In this document: one piece after another, positions 47,825 to 56,754 of the stretch
How the letters are laid out: each line of letters begins with the position of its first letter
How positions within the stretch are numbered: the first letter of the stretch is position 1
From: Acidobacteriota bacterium
GTDB taxonomy: Bacteria; Acidobacteriota; Terriglobia; Bryobacterales; Bryobacteraceae
Assembly (NCBI GenBank): GCA_017307505.1
Contig: JAFKEE010000031.1
Coordinates: forward strand, 1-64,000
Length of the DNA stretch: 64,000 nt
Direction: 5' to 3'
Notes under the pieces: model-generated
Database searches by the model: none
What the model saw: only the letters and a program-made list of their open reading frames with translations
Told to the model about the DNA's origin: nothing
Position numbers and translations under genes: made by a program

Positions 47825-49093
47825 ATGAAGAGGCGATATTTTCTGCCGACGGTAGCGGCGGGACTCAGCGCTGTCCGGATGGCGCCCGCGGCCAGCGACC
47901 GTGTCAACGTGGCGGTGATCGGAGTGCGCGGCCGTGGGCGGGCGCTGACGGGTGGATTCGCAAAACTGGCCGATGCCAATGTCGAGTACCTGGTGGATGT
48001 GGATGACCGGGTTGTGCCCGCCGCGGCGGCACTGCTGGAGAAGGCGGGCCGCAAGCCGCCGAAGGTGGTGCGCGATATGCGCCGGGTCTTTGACGACAAG
48101 TCGATCGACGCGGTGGTGATCGCCACGCCGGATCACTGGCACGCGCCGGCGGCCATCATGGCGTGCGATGCGGGCAAGGACGTGTATCTGGAGAAGCCCT
48201 GCTCTCACAACATCCGGGAAGGCCGGCTGATTGTGGAGGCGGCGCGGCGCAACAAGCGGATTGTGCAGCATGGGACACAGTCGCGCAGCCGGGAGAGTAC
48301 CCGGGCCGCGATTGACTACATCCATGCCGGCAACATCGGAAAAGTTGTAATGGCCAAGGCCTGGGACGTCCAGAGGCGGGCAGACATCGGGCACAAGGCC
48401 GATAGCCCGGTGCCGGCCGATGTCGATTACGACACCTGGGTGGGGCCCGCTCCATTCATGGCCTTCAACGAAAACCGCTTCCACTACAACTGGCACTGGC
48501 ACTGGAACTTCGGCACGGGCGACGCGGGCAACGACGGAGCGCACCAGATCGACATGGCGCGCTGGGCACTGGGCGTAGAGCTTCCCACGGAAGCGGCCGG
48601 CACCGGAGCGAAGTTGTACTTCGAGGACGATCAGCAGACGCCGGACACGATCAACGCCACCTTCCGGTATCCGGGCAAGATGCTGATGTTCGAACTGCGG
48701 ATCTGGAATCCTTACGGCCTGGAGGGTGTGGAGAACGGCGTCGCGGTGTATGGCGGCAACGGCATGGTACAGATCGGCAAATGGGACAGGTTGTGGGGCT
48801 ACAAGGTCTATGACGAGAAGGGCAAGCTGGTGAAGCACGAGCAGCGCCCAGGCGAGGACGAGGCGCATGTCCGCAACTTCCTGGATTGCGTGAAGTCGAG
48901 GAAGGCGCCGAACGCAGAGATTGAGATCGGATTCCGCTCGGTGGTGCACTGCCACCTGGCGAACATCGTGGCGCGGACAGGACGCACGGTTCATTACGAC
49001 GCGAGTACGGACTCCGTCACTGGTGACGCCGAGGCCGCCAAGCTGACGCGGCGTACGTATCGGGATCACTGGTCCAAACCTCGCGGGGTTTGA
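47825..49093 (+). CDS. Tat-type exported Gfo/Idh/MocA oxidoreductase
   Basis: 422-residue NAD(P)-dependent sugar oxidoreductase. The N-terminus MKRRYFLPTVAAGLSAVRMAPAA is a Tat-like signal (RRYFLP), which would allow export with cofactor bound. VNVAVIGVRGRGRALTGGFA is the Rossmann motif; DAVVIATPDHWHAPAAIMACDAGKDVYLEKPCSHNIREGR contains the family E-K-P catalytic motif; FNENRFHYNWHWHWNFGTGDAGNDGAHQIDMARWALG is the acceptor region with the usual H-x-x-D. Excellent ribosome-binding site AAAGGAG. First gene of a plus-strand run ending at the DUF6807 gene. Substrate unknown, probably a sugar or cyclitol. Confidence 0.92.
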   Translation: MKRRYFLPTVAAGLSAVRMAPAASDRVNVAVIGVRGRGRALTGGFAKLADANVEYLVDVDDRVVPAAAALLEKAGRKPPKVVRDMRRVFDDKSIDAVVIATPDHWHAPAAIMACDAGKDVYLEKPCSHNIREGRLIVEAARRNKRIVQHGTQSRSRESTRAAIDYIHAGNIGKVVMAKAWDVQRRADIGHKADSPVPADVDYDTWVGPAPFMAFNENRFHYNWHWHWNFGTGDAGNDGAHQIDMARWALGVELPTEAAGTGAKLYFEDDQQTPDTINATFRYPGKMLMFELRIWNPYGLEGVENGVAVYGGNGMVQIGKWDRLWGYKVYDEKGKLVKHEQRPGEDEAHVRNFLDCVKSRKAPNAEIEIGFRSVVHCHLANIVARTGRTVHYDASTDSVTGDAEAAKLTRRTYRDHWSKPRGV

Positions 49094-49133
49094 GGCCCGA
49101 CCAATCCAACAGCAGTTGAGGAGGAAGTAAACC

Positions 49134-52088
49134 ATGTCTCAAGTCAGACATTGGCCCCGGGTCTGGGCCGCGGCGATATTCGTCTCCGCGTGTTGCTTTG
49201 CCCAGGTAAACACCGCCACCATCTATGGGACCGTCACGGACCCGAGCGGCTCAGCCATTCCACAGGCGGCCGTCAACGCGACAAATCAACAGACAGGCGG
49301 CAACTGGAATACCGTTACCAACGCGCAGGGCGAGTACACGCTCACCTTTCTACCGGCCGGGCTCTATACCGTCACTACAAAAGGCGCCGGGTTCAAGGAA
49401 TCCCGGAACACGGGCATCGAACTCTCAGCGGGCCAGGAACTGCGCCTGAAGTACTCGATGGCCCTGGGGGACGTGAGCGAGACGGTGACGGTCAGCGCGG
49501 AGACACCCCTGATCAACACCGCCAATGCCGAGCAGTCGCTGAACCTGAATCTTGCCCGGGTGAAGGAGCTGCCGACGGCGAATCGCGATTGGAGCTCACT
49601 GCTCAACCTTGGAGCCGGGATGACAGTGAGCAACAACGCGGTCTCGATGAACGGCCTGCCACAGGACGGCTTCCGGTTTACGGTGGATGGAGCGAACGCG
49701 AGCGGCAGCGGTGAATCGGAGACGCTCACGTCGCTAGGCTACATCAAGGCCGTGAGCCTGGAGGCAGTACGTGAGGTCACGGTAACCAGCGGCATCGCAC
49801 CGGCTGAGACGGGACCGACGATGTCAGGCAACGTGAACGTGATCACGAAGAGCGGCACTAACGACATCCACGGGTCGCTGTTCGAGAACAACCGCACGGA
49901 GAATGTCGCAGCCCGCAACCAGTTTCTGGCCACCCGTCCACCCGTGACTTTCAACCAGTTCGGCGGTTCCATCGGTGGACCGGTCATTAAGAACAAGCTT
50001 TTCTATTTCGGTGTCTACGAAGGGTACAGGTCGCGGGCGTTCACAGCCGTCAGCGGCAACGTGCCAACGGGCGAGTTTCGCGCCCTGGCGACTAACGCGA
50101 ATCCGGCCATGAAAACATTCTTCGACACGTTCCCGCTGCCCAACTCCAGCTATGCGCCCGGTGCAGTGACCGGGTTCTACCAGAGCGCGGCCTCGGGTGT
50201 CGAGGACAGCAATCATTACAGCATGCGCGGCGACTACATGGCGACGGATCGCGACATGTTTTCGATTCGTTATACCTATGACACGCCGTTTCAACTGACA
50301 CCTCGTGTGTCGCCCCAGAACACGCGTACCTTCGATGTGACGACGCACAAAGGTGTAGTCAGCTATATCCATTCGAGCGCCGGCTGGAGCGCTGAGACGC
50401 GCGTGGGCTACAACCGGTTTGAGCGCGCCCGGCTGGATAACATCTTCACTCTGGGCGTGAGCGCCATCACTGGTTCCCTTGGCTTCTCAAACTCCGGTGA
50501 GCTGATGGAGAACCTCGGTGTGAATTACAGTTTTGACCAGATTGTAGCTTTGACGCGCGGCCGGCACTCGATCAAGTTCGGCGGCCTGTTCCAGATGTAT
50601 GAATCGGGCCGCAACAATGAGACAGTGCCGGAGTTCCAATTCGCCAATGCCAACGACCTGCTGGCCAACAAACCCAGCCAGGTGACGATCAGTTTCGGGG
50701 TGCGGCCTTACACCCTGCGCAACTGGATCACCGGCTTCTTCGTGCAGGACGATATCCGCATCAGCCGGAACTTCATGGTCAATGTCGGTCTCCGCGCGGA
50801 CTGGTTCTCTGTGCCGACGGAGGATTCCGGGCGAATCTTCAACCGCACGGGCCCGTTCGGGATTGGCCCCTATACGAGCCCCGACAGTATCTACAGCGGC
50901 AGTAAGTTCGACTATTCGCCGCGCGCCGGGTTTGCCTGGACGGTCACGCCAAAGACCGTGATCCGGGCGGGCAGCGGCATCTTCACCAGTGCCCACAACC
51001 AGTTCGGCGGGCCGGTGGAGCTGATCCAGAATGCCATCGACGAGCCAAACCGTGTCGTGTTCAGCGCCGTGGAGGCCGGGCGGTTCGGCATCTCCTACCC
51101 CACAACAAATGCAACCGTGCTGCCCCTGGTGAAGGGCGCCGGTCCGATTTCAGGCACGGTCATCGGGCAACACTTCCCGCAACCATCGAGCATCCAATGG
51201 ACCATGAGCATCTCCCGAGAAATCGGGAAGACCTTCTCCGTGGAGACCGCCTATGTGGGCAACCACGCCATTCACGCGAACGTCGTCCGGCGAATCAACC
51301 AGGTGAACCCGCTCACCGGCCTGCGCCCGTATGACGGCTACTCCGAGTACAACTACTACGACGGCTCCGAGAGCAGCACCTACAACGCCTGGCAGAACAC
51401 GGTGCGGCGTCGGTTTGCGAACGGGTTCCAGATGGGCGGCATGTACACGTGGGCGCGCTCAATGTCTTACAGCAATGCGGCGAACATCGGCTTCCCGAAC
51501 CCTCCGCAGAACTCGAACGACATCCGCGGCGACTACGGGCCGAGTCCTTTCGACATCCGCCACCGGTTCAACTTCGACTATCTGTATGAATTGCCGCTGA
51601 TGAAACTGACCGGGCGGAGTGGCAAGGGCGCCCGGCTGCTGCTGGGCGGCTGGCAATTGTCGGGTATCTACACCGCGGAAAGCGGAGCGCCGATCAACCT
51701 GACGCAGAGCACCTCCTACCAGAGCACCCGGCCCGACTACCTTGGCGGCAACGCCTATATGACCGACGCCTCAGCCACTTTGCAGTTCCTGAACAAGGCG
51801 GCGTTTGCCAAGATTCCAGTGGGGATGGCGAATGCGCCGCTCCGCTTTGGCAATATCGGCCGCAACGCGCTGCGCGCGCCTGGATTCTGGAATCTGGACC
51901 TGGCCATAGCCAAGAATCTGGATTTCACCGAGCGCGTGCGGCTGCAGCTTCGTGCCGATATGTTCAACTCGCTCAACCACACGAACTTCTCCGGCATTTC
52001 CACGGCGATCGAGGCGGGCAACTTTGGCCGCTTCACGTCCACCCGCGGAGCCCGTGTAATGCAGTTCAATGCGAGGCTCAGTTTCTGA
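49134..52088 (+). CDS. Oar-like TonB-dependent outer-membrane receptor
   Basis: 984-residue outer-membrane beta-barrel transporter. After a signal peptide (AAAIFVSACCFA) comes an N-terminal carboxypeptidase-regulatory domain (TIYGTVTDPSGSAIPQAAVNATNQQTGGNWNTVTNAQGEYTLTFLPAGLYTVTTKGAGF), then a plug domain and a barrel with acidobacterial Oar-type blocks (GGSIGGPVIKNKLFYFGVYEG; NWITGFFVQDDIRISRNFMVNVGLRADWF). The ribosome-binding site is GAGGAGGAAGT. It follows the oxidoreductase by 40 bases. In such bacteria these receptors substitute for SusC-type glycan importers; here a glycoside is likely but unproven. Confidence 0.93.
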   Translation: MSQVRHWPRVWAAAIFVSACCFAQVNTATIYGTVTDPSGSAIPQAAVNATNQQTGGNWNTVTNAQGEYTLTFLPAGLYTVTTKGAGFKESRNTGIELSAGQELRLKYSMALGDVSETVTVSAETPLINTANAEQSLNLNLARVKELPTANRDWSSLLNLGAGMTVSNNAVSMNGLPQDGFRFTVDGANASGSGESETLTSLGYIKAVSLEAVREVTVTSGIAPAETGPTMSGNVNVITKSGTNDIHGSLFENNRTENVAARNQFLATRPPVTFNQFGGSIGGPVIKNKLFYFGVYEGYRSRAFTAVSGNVPTGEFRALATNANPAMKTFFDTFPLPNSSYAPGAVTGFYQSAASGVEDSNHYSMRGDYMATDRDMFSIRYTYDTPFQLTPRVSPQNTRTFDVTTHKGVVSYIHSSAGWSAETRVGYNRFERARLDNIFTLGVSAITGSLGFSNSGELMENLGVNYSFDQIVALTRGRHSIKFGGLFQMYESGRNNETVPEFQFANANDLLANKPSQVTISFGVRPYTLRNWITGFFVQDDIRISRNFMVNVGLRADWFSVPTEDSGRIFNRTGPFGIGPYTSPDSIYSGSKFDYSPRAGFAWTVTPKTVIRAGSGIFTSAHNQFGGPVELIQNAIDEPNRVVFSAVEAGRFGISYPTTNATVLPLVKGAGPISGTVIGQHFPQPSSIQWTMSISREIGKTFSVETAYVGNHAIHANVVRRINQVNPLTGLRPYDGYSEYNYYDGSESSTYNAWQNTVRRRFANGFQMGGMYTWARSMSYSNAANIGFPNPPQNSNDIRGDYGPSPFDIRHRFNFDYLYELPLMKLTGRSGKGARLLLGGWQLSGIYTAESGAPINLTQSTSYQSTRPDYLGGNAYMTDASATLQFLNKAAFAKIPVGMANAPLRFGNIGRNALRAPGFWNLDLAIAKNLDFTERVRLQLRADMFNSLNHTNFSGISTAIEAGNFGRFTSTRGARVMQFNARLSF

Positions 52089-52143
52089 GGATGGGGGACA
52101 CGGTCCGGTTCCCTCCCGTAATAGGATGGAGCCGGGCTCACGC

Positions 52144-53712
52144 ATGATGCGTAGATTCATTGGACTCCTCATGCTGGCCGGAGTGGCCAGCGGACAAACG
52201 GTGCTGCGCAGCGAGAGATTCGCTCACTATGCAGAGGAGTTCCAGCGCGCGTTTCCGGAAGATCTCGTCAACGCGATTCCGGACGCGCAGGCCGGCGAAT
52301 GGATGCTGCGCAATACGCCGTTGTTCACGTGCCCGGATGCGGACATCGAGAGGACCTGGTATTACCGCTGGTGGACCTTCCGGAAGCACATCAAGCAGAC
52401 CCCTGACGGGTTCGTCATGACCGAGTTCCTTCGTCCGGTCCGGCATGCGGGTGCCTACAACACAATCAGCTGTGCGCTGGGCCACCACCTCTCGGAAGGC
52501 CGCTGGCTGCTCGACCGGCGGTACATGGACGAGTACCTTGATTTCTGGCTCCGCAAAGGGGAACAGGGCGGACTGCAGCGCCACTATCATCAGTACAGCG
52601 GATGGACGGCCTGGGCGGCCTACGAACGATGGCTGGCCGATGGCGACACGAAGTATGCCACCTCCCTGTTGGAAAGCCTGGTGACCGACTACGAGCTGTG
52701 GGAACGGGACCGCCTGCTGCCCAGCGGCCTGTTCTGGCAGTACGACGTGCGCGACGGGATGGAGGAGTCGGCCAGCGGATCGCGGAAAAACAAGAATGCC
52801 CGTCCCACCATCAACAGCTATATGTTCGGCAATGCGAAGGCGATTGCCGCCATCGCGCGCCTGGCCGGCAAGGCGGAGTTGGCACGGGCCTATGATGCGA
52901 AGGCGGCCCGCCTGCGAGAGTTGGTAGAGCGGAAGCTGTGGGACAAAGAGGCACGGTTCTTCAAAGCACTGCTGGACACGGGTCAACTGGCGAGTGTGCG
53001 TGAGGAGATCGGCTTTACGCCCTGGTACTTCGAGCTACCTGAACCCGGGCACGCCTTCGAGGCGGCCTGGAAACAGTTGATGGATCCGCAGGGGTTTTTC
53101 GCTCCCTACGGGCCGACAACCGCAGAGCAGCGCCATCCGGCGTATGGCATCCACGAGGTGGGCGACAACTGCCAGTGGAATGGCCCGAGCTGGCCCTTTT
53201 CCACCGCCATCACGCTCAAGGCACTGGCCAACGTGCTGAACGACTACGAGCAGCGCGACATCTCAGTGGATGATTACTTCAGGACATTTGAGATCTATAC
53301 GAGGAGCCAGAGGATACGCCGTCCCGACGGGTCGGTTGTGCCGTTCATCGACGAGAATCTCCATCCGCAGACGGGCGAGTGGTGGGCGCGAGCCCTGGCG
53401 ATCAAAAAGGGCACGTTCACGGCGCGCGGAGATCATTACAATCACTCCTCATACAACGACCTGGTTATTACTGGCCTGGCAGGCCTGCGGCCGAGGGCAG
53501 ATCGAATCGTGGAGGTGAATCCGCTGGTGCCTGCCGCGCGCTGGGACTGGTTCTGTCTCGACAATGTGCCCTATCACGGCACGACCCTTACCATCGTCTG
53601 GGATCGCACAGGGACCAAGTTCGGGCGTGGCAAAGGGCTGATCGTGATGGCCGGCGGCAAGCAGATTGCGAGGTCGCCTGTGTTGCGGCGGGTGACGGGA
53701 CGGTTGAATTGA
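52144..53712 (+). CDS. MGH1/GH63-like six-hairpin glycosidase
   Basis: 522 residues beginning MMRRFIGLLMLAGVASG, a signal peptide. The all-helical (alpha/alpha)6 domain matches the GH63/mannosylglycerate-hydrolase-like family: TWYYRWWTFRKHIKQTPDGFVMTEFLRPVRHAGAYNTISCALGHHLSEGRWL, LFWQYDVRDGMEESASGSR, DNCQWNGPSWPFSTAITLKALANVL and RGDHYNHSSYNDLVITGLAGLRP. It would hydrolyse a glucoside- or mannoside-like bond in the periplasm. The exact active acids are not assigned. It lies between the receptor and symporter genes. Confidence 0.88.
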   Translation: MMRRFIGLLMLAGVASGQTVLRSERFAHYAEEFQRAFPEDLVNAIPDAQAGEWMLRNTPLFTCPDADIERTWYYRWWTFRKHIKQTPDGFVMTEFLRPVRHAGAYNTISCALGHHLSEGRWLLDRRYMDEYLDFWLRKGEQGGLQRHYHQYSGWTAWAAYERWLADGDTKYATSLLESLVTDYELWERDRLLPSGLFWQYDVRDGMEESASGSRKNKNARPTINSYMFGNAKAIAAIARLAGKAELARAYDAKAARLRELVERKLWDKEARFFKALLDTGQLASVREEIGFTPWYFELPEPGHAFEAAWKQLMDPQGFFAPYGPTTAEQRHPAYGIHEVGDNCQWNGPSWPFSTAITLKALANVLNDYEQRDISVDDYFRTFEIYTRSQRIRRPDGSVVPFIDENLHPQTGEWWARALAIKKGTFTARGDHYNHSSYNDLVITGLAGLRPRADRIVEVNPLVPAARWDWFCLDNVPYHGTTLTIVWDRTGTKFGRGKGLIVMAGGKQIARSPVLRRVTGRLN

Positions 53713-53841
53713 GGTGCCGGCGGCCAAGTGTGAGCAGGGCGGGTTTTGGACATACTGAGTTTGGGAATCTCCAGATGAGAAGGAACGGGAAGGTTTCATG
53801 CTGTTAGTGCGGGCGGGCGCCGGAACAAGCCAGGTGGCCCC

Positions 53842-55389
53842 ATGACACGAGTTTTCGACCTGGCGATTGTCGCCGCCTATCTGGCGCTGATGGCTGGACT
53901 GGGCGTGTGGTTCTCGCGGCGCCAGACCTCGACAGAGAATTACTTTGTCGCGAAACGCTCGGTGCCTTCGTGGGCGATGGGGATGAGCATGCTCGCCACG
54001 ATGGTTTCCAGCGTGACGTTCGTTGCGTATCCGGGATCGTCGTACGGCAAGGACTGGTCGTTGCTGGTGCCCGGCTTCCTGCTGCTGGCGCTGCTGCCTG
54101 TGATCGGCAAAGTCATTATTCCCTTCTATCGGGAAGAGGTCGGGATGAGCGCGTACGAGTACTTCCAACGGCGCTTCGGCCGGCCGGCGCGCGTGTATGC
54201 TGCCGTCGCATTCTCACTGGCGCACTTCAGCAAGATGGGCTTCGTGCTCTACCTGATGGCATTGACCATTGCCAGCATGACGGGATGGGACATCGTCACG
54301 GTAATCTGCGCAGTGGCCGTGGTCATGGTGTTCTACACCGTGATCGGGGGCATTGAGGCGGTGGTGTGGTCCGACGTCGTACAGGGCTTCGTGATGTGGG
54401 CGGGCATTGCTGTTGCGCTGGGGTATCTCCTGTTCCTGCCGCCGGGTGGGCCGGGCGCTGTCTTTGCCGTAGCCGCGAAGAGCGGGAAATTCGCCCTGGG
54501 CAGCCCGGACTTTGACTTCACGCGGCCCACCATCCCGGTCGCGATCCTCTATGGGCTGTTCTGGTACGGACAGCGGTATGTGGCAGATCAGACCATGGTG
54601 CAGCGTTACCTGCTGGCCAAGTCCGATCGCGGCGCGATGAGGGGTGTGGCGATGGGGGCCCTGCTCTGTGTGCCCGTATGGGCCTTTTTCATGTTGATCG
54701 GCACCTGCGTCTGGTCGTTCTTCCGGCTCACGGGCGAAGCGATCCCCCAGACGATCCAGAAGGCCGACCAGATGTTCCCCTACTTTCTCAGTGCGCACAT
54801 GCCGCCCGGAGTGATGGGCCTGCTGCTCGCCGCGCTGACGGGCGCCGCCATGACCATGCTGGCCAGCGATCTGAACACGCTCTCCATGGTGCTGGTGGAG
54901 GACTTCTACCGGGCGGCCCGGCCGGCGGCGACAGACAACGAACGGCTCAAGGTGGCACGGCTTCTGGTGGTGGTAGTGGGACTGCTGAACGTGATCACGG
55001 CGATTATCCTTGTCCAGACCAAGGGCAGCGCACTGTCCATGTGGTTTGCGGTTTCGGCCATCGCCTCCGGCGGATTGGCGGGCCTCTTCTTCCTCGCGTT
55101 CCTCAGCCGCCGCGCTACGCGTCGCAGCGCCTGGGTTGGCATCGCGTGCAGTTCGGTATTCACCGTGTGGGCTGTGCTGACAAAGGGAGCCACTCCACTG
55201 GTGAACCTGACTCCGATGAACTATCCCGGCGACGACCTGACGATCGGTGCGGTAGGCAACATCATCCTGTTTGCGGCCGGGTGGGCTGCCAGCCTGCTGG
55301 ACAGGCCGGCCGAGGCTGGCGACAAGGGCACGGTTTGGCATTGGCTTGCGTCGCGTCAGGCATCGGTAGAGAAAGGCTCTCATGCATAG
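53842..55389 (+). CDS. Sodium:solute symporter (SSS family)
   Basis: 515 residues with about 13-14 membrane helices, the SSS length. RVFDLAIVAAYLALMAGLGVWFSRRQTSTENYFVAKRSVPSWAMGMSMLATMVSSVTFVAYPGSSYGKDW is the classic N-terminus; YTVIGGIEAVVWSDVVQGFVMWAG and YVADQTMVQRYLLAKSD are conserved blocks. It imports a sugar, sugar acid or similar solute with Na+. It follows the glycosidase by 129 bases and overlaps the next gene by eight bases, so it probably carries the released product into the cell. Confidence 0.94.
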   Translation: MTRVFDLAIVAAYLALMAGLGVWFSRRQTSTENYFVAKRSVPSWAMGMSMLATMVSSVTFVAYPGSSYGKDWSLLVPGFLLLALLPVIGKVIIPFYREEVGMSAYEYFQRRFGRPARVYAAVAFSLAHFSKMGFVLYLMALTIASMTGWDIVTVICAVAVVMVFYTVIGGIEAVVWSDVVQGFVMWAGIAVALGYLLFLPPGGPGAVFAVAAKSGKFALGSPDFDFTRPTIPVAILYGLFWYGQRYVADQTMVQRYLLAKSDRGAMRGVAMGALLCVPVWAFFMLIGTCVWSFFRLTGEAIPQTIQKADQMFPYFLSAHMPPGVMGLLLAALTGAAMTMLASDLNTLSMVLVEDFYRAARPAATDNERLKVARLLVVVVGLLNVITAIILVQTKGSALSMWFAVSAIASGGLAGLFFLAFLSRRATRRSAWVGIACSSVFTVWAVLTKGATPLVNLTPMNYPGDDLTIGAVGNIILFAAGWAASLLDRPAEAGDKGTVWHWLASRQASVEKGSHA

Positions 55390-56272
55390 AAGAAACTTCC
55401 TATTGGGCAGTGCCGCAACTTTGATGGCGGCGGAAGAGGCACCGGTGGCGATCCAGATTGGATCGCGGGTCGCGGCGAACTTCTACTCCGGCGAAGCTTA
55501 CGACAAGCCGTTTCTCTACCCCATCCAGACGGTCTCCGGGAAAGTGCTGTCGCGCGGGTGGCCGATGGAGCCCCGGGAAGGCGATAGCAAAGATCACGCG
55601 TGGCATCGCGGCTTCTGGTACGGCCATGGCAGCATCAATGGGGCGGATTTCTGGCGGGAACAGGGCCGGGACAAGACAGCCCGGCTGATCAATAAGGGGA
55701 GACCGCGGGTTGGGCGGGGTAGCGTGGCGGTAGATCTCTCGATGATGCCGCCGGACGGCAAGGCGATCGGCTCCATGCGCCAGGAGTTTCACTTCGCGGA
55801 CCAGGGCAGCCTGCGCATCCTCGACGCGGTGATCACCATCCTGGCTGACCGCGGTGCGAGTCTCACCTTCGGAGACAGCGACGATGGCGGCTTTGCGTTC
55901 CGCCTGAACGAGTCGTTCCGTGAGGACAAGGGTGCGCGCCTGCGCAACTCCGACGGTCTGACCGGGACGAAGGAGATCTGGGGCAAGCCGGCGCTGTGGG
56001 TGGATTACTCCGCCGCTGTGGAAGGCGGCCAGGCGGGCGTGGCGATGTTTGACCATCCCTCAAACCTGAGGCATCCCACGCGGTGGCATGCGCGCGGCTA
56101 TGGGTTGAACGCGGCGAACCCGTTCGCACTCAAGAGCTTCACGAAAGACCCGAATGCGGATGGCGGCTATACCCTGCCGGCCGGCAAGACGCTTGTGCTG
56201 CGATACAGGGCCATTATCTACGAGGGTGCCCCGGATCTCACGAAACTGTATAACGAGTACGCACGCCGATAA
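55382..56272 (+). CDS. DUF6807 / PmoA-like exported protein
   Basis: 296 residues with the Tat-like N-terminus MHRRNFLLGSAATLMAA. The sequence RPFLYPIQTVSGK-type start, DHAWHRGFWYGHGSINGADFWREQ and the later GVAMFDHPSNLRHPTRWHARGYGLNAANPFALKSFT match the DUF6807 family, labelled methane oxygenase PmoA in databases although it has no link to particulate methane monooxygenase. Family members cluster with sugar-processing genes; reaction unknown. It overlaps the symporter gene by eight bases and ends the operon. Confidence 0.85.
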   Translation: MHRRNFLLGSAATLMAAEEAPVAIQIGSRVAANFYSGEAYDKPFLYPIQTVSGKVLSRGWPMEPREGDSKDHAWHRGFWYGHGSINGADFWREQGRDKTARLINKGRPRVGRGSVAVDLSMMPPDGKAIGSMRQEFHFADQGSLRILDAVITILADRGASLTFGDSDDGGFAFRLNESFREDKGARLRNSDGLTGTKEIWGKPALWVDYSAAVEGGQAGVAMFDHPSNLRHPTRWHARGYGLNAANPFALKSFTKDPNADGGYTLPAGKTLVLRYRAIIYEGAPDLTKLYNEYARR

Positions 56273-56754
56273 CGAACCTGCCTGCTGAGGACGGATTGGT
56301 GCTGCCCGCGCGAGGACAGCGTTCCAGTCCGGCCTCAGTTTCACGGTCGCCGGGTTGATGCGCTGAAGACACCGAACCGGCCTGTGCCCGCTGCGTTGAA
56401 AACGCCCTGGCTAGCCCGACGCTGGCGATTCGGGACCGGGGACGGGTGGGCGGCTTTGTGCGCTTTCGCGGCCTGCAGGGCCATGGGGACTCTGTTGAAA
56501 GTCAGGCCGTAGAGCGACGATACGCCTCCGGGTGGCCGACCAGGGGGTCGTCCGCGGACCAGGGGGTCCGCCGTCCCACCTGCGCCAAGCCTCTGGGACT
56601 TTCATCGACTTTCGCGGCCCGCAGGGCCATGAGGACACCATTGCAAGTCCGCTGGTGCGCGATAGCGGGCGCCCGGTGGGCAGACCCATCCGTCCGCCCT
56701 CCTGGAATTGCTCGTCCGCAGGGGTTCCTGTTGGATCTGGCGTCTCGAAAGGCC
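56273..56754. repeat. Intergenic region with paired hairpin repeats
   Basis: A 28-base element beginning CTTTCGCGGCC occurs at 56463-56490 and 56609-56636, 146 bases apart, with a GGCC-N5-GGCC stem in each. Between them lie GACC-AGGG-GGTC (56538-56549) and GGACC-AGGG-GGTCC (56556-56569), two similar hairpins. No gene is seen; small frames across it are artefacts. It separates the sugar operon from a minus-strand gene. Confidence 0.75.

Noticed and set aside
55382-56272. Particulate methane monooxygenase subunit
   Set aside because: The PmoA name attached to this family is a database label; the protein lacks the membrane helices of methane monooxygenase and sits in a sugar-type operon.
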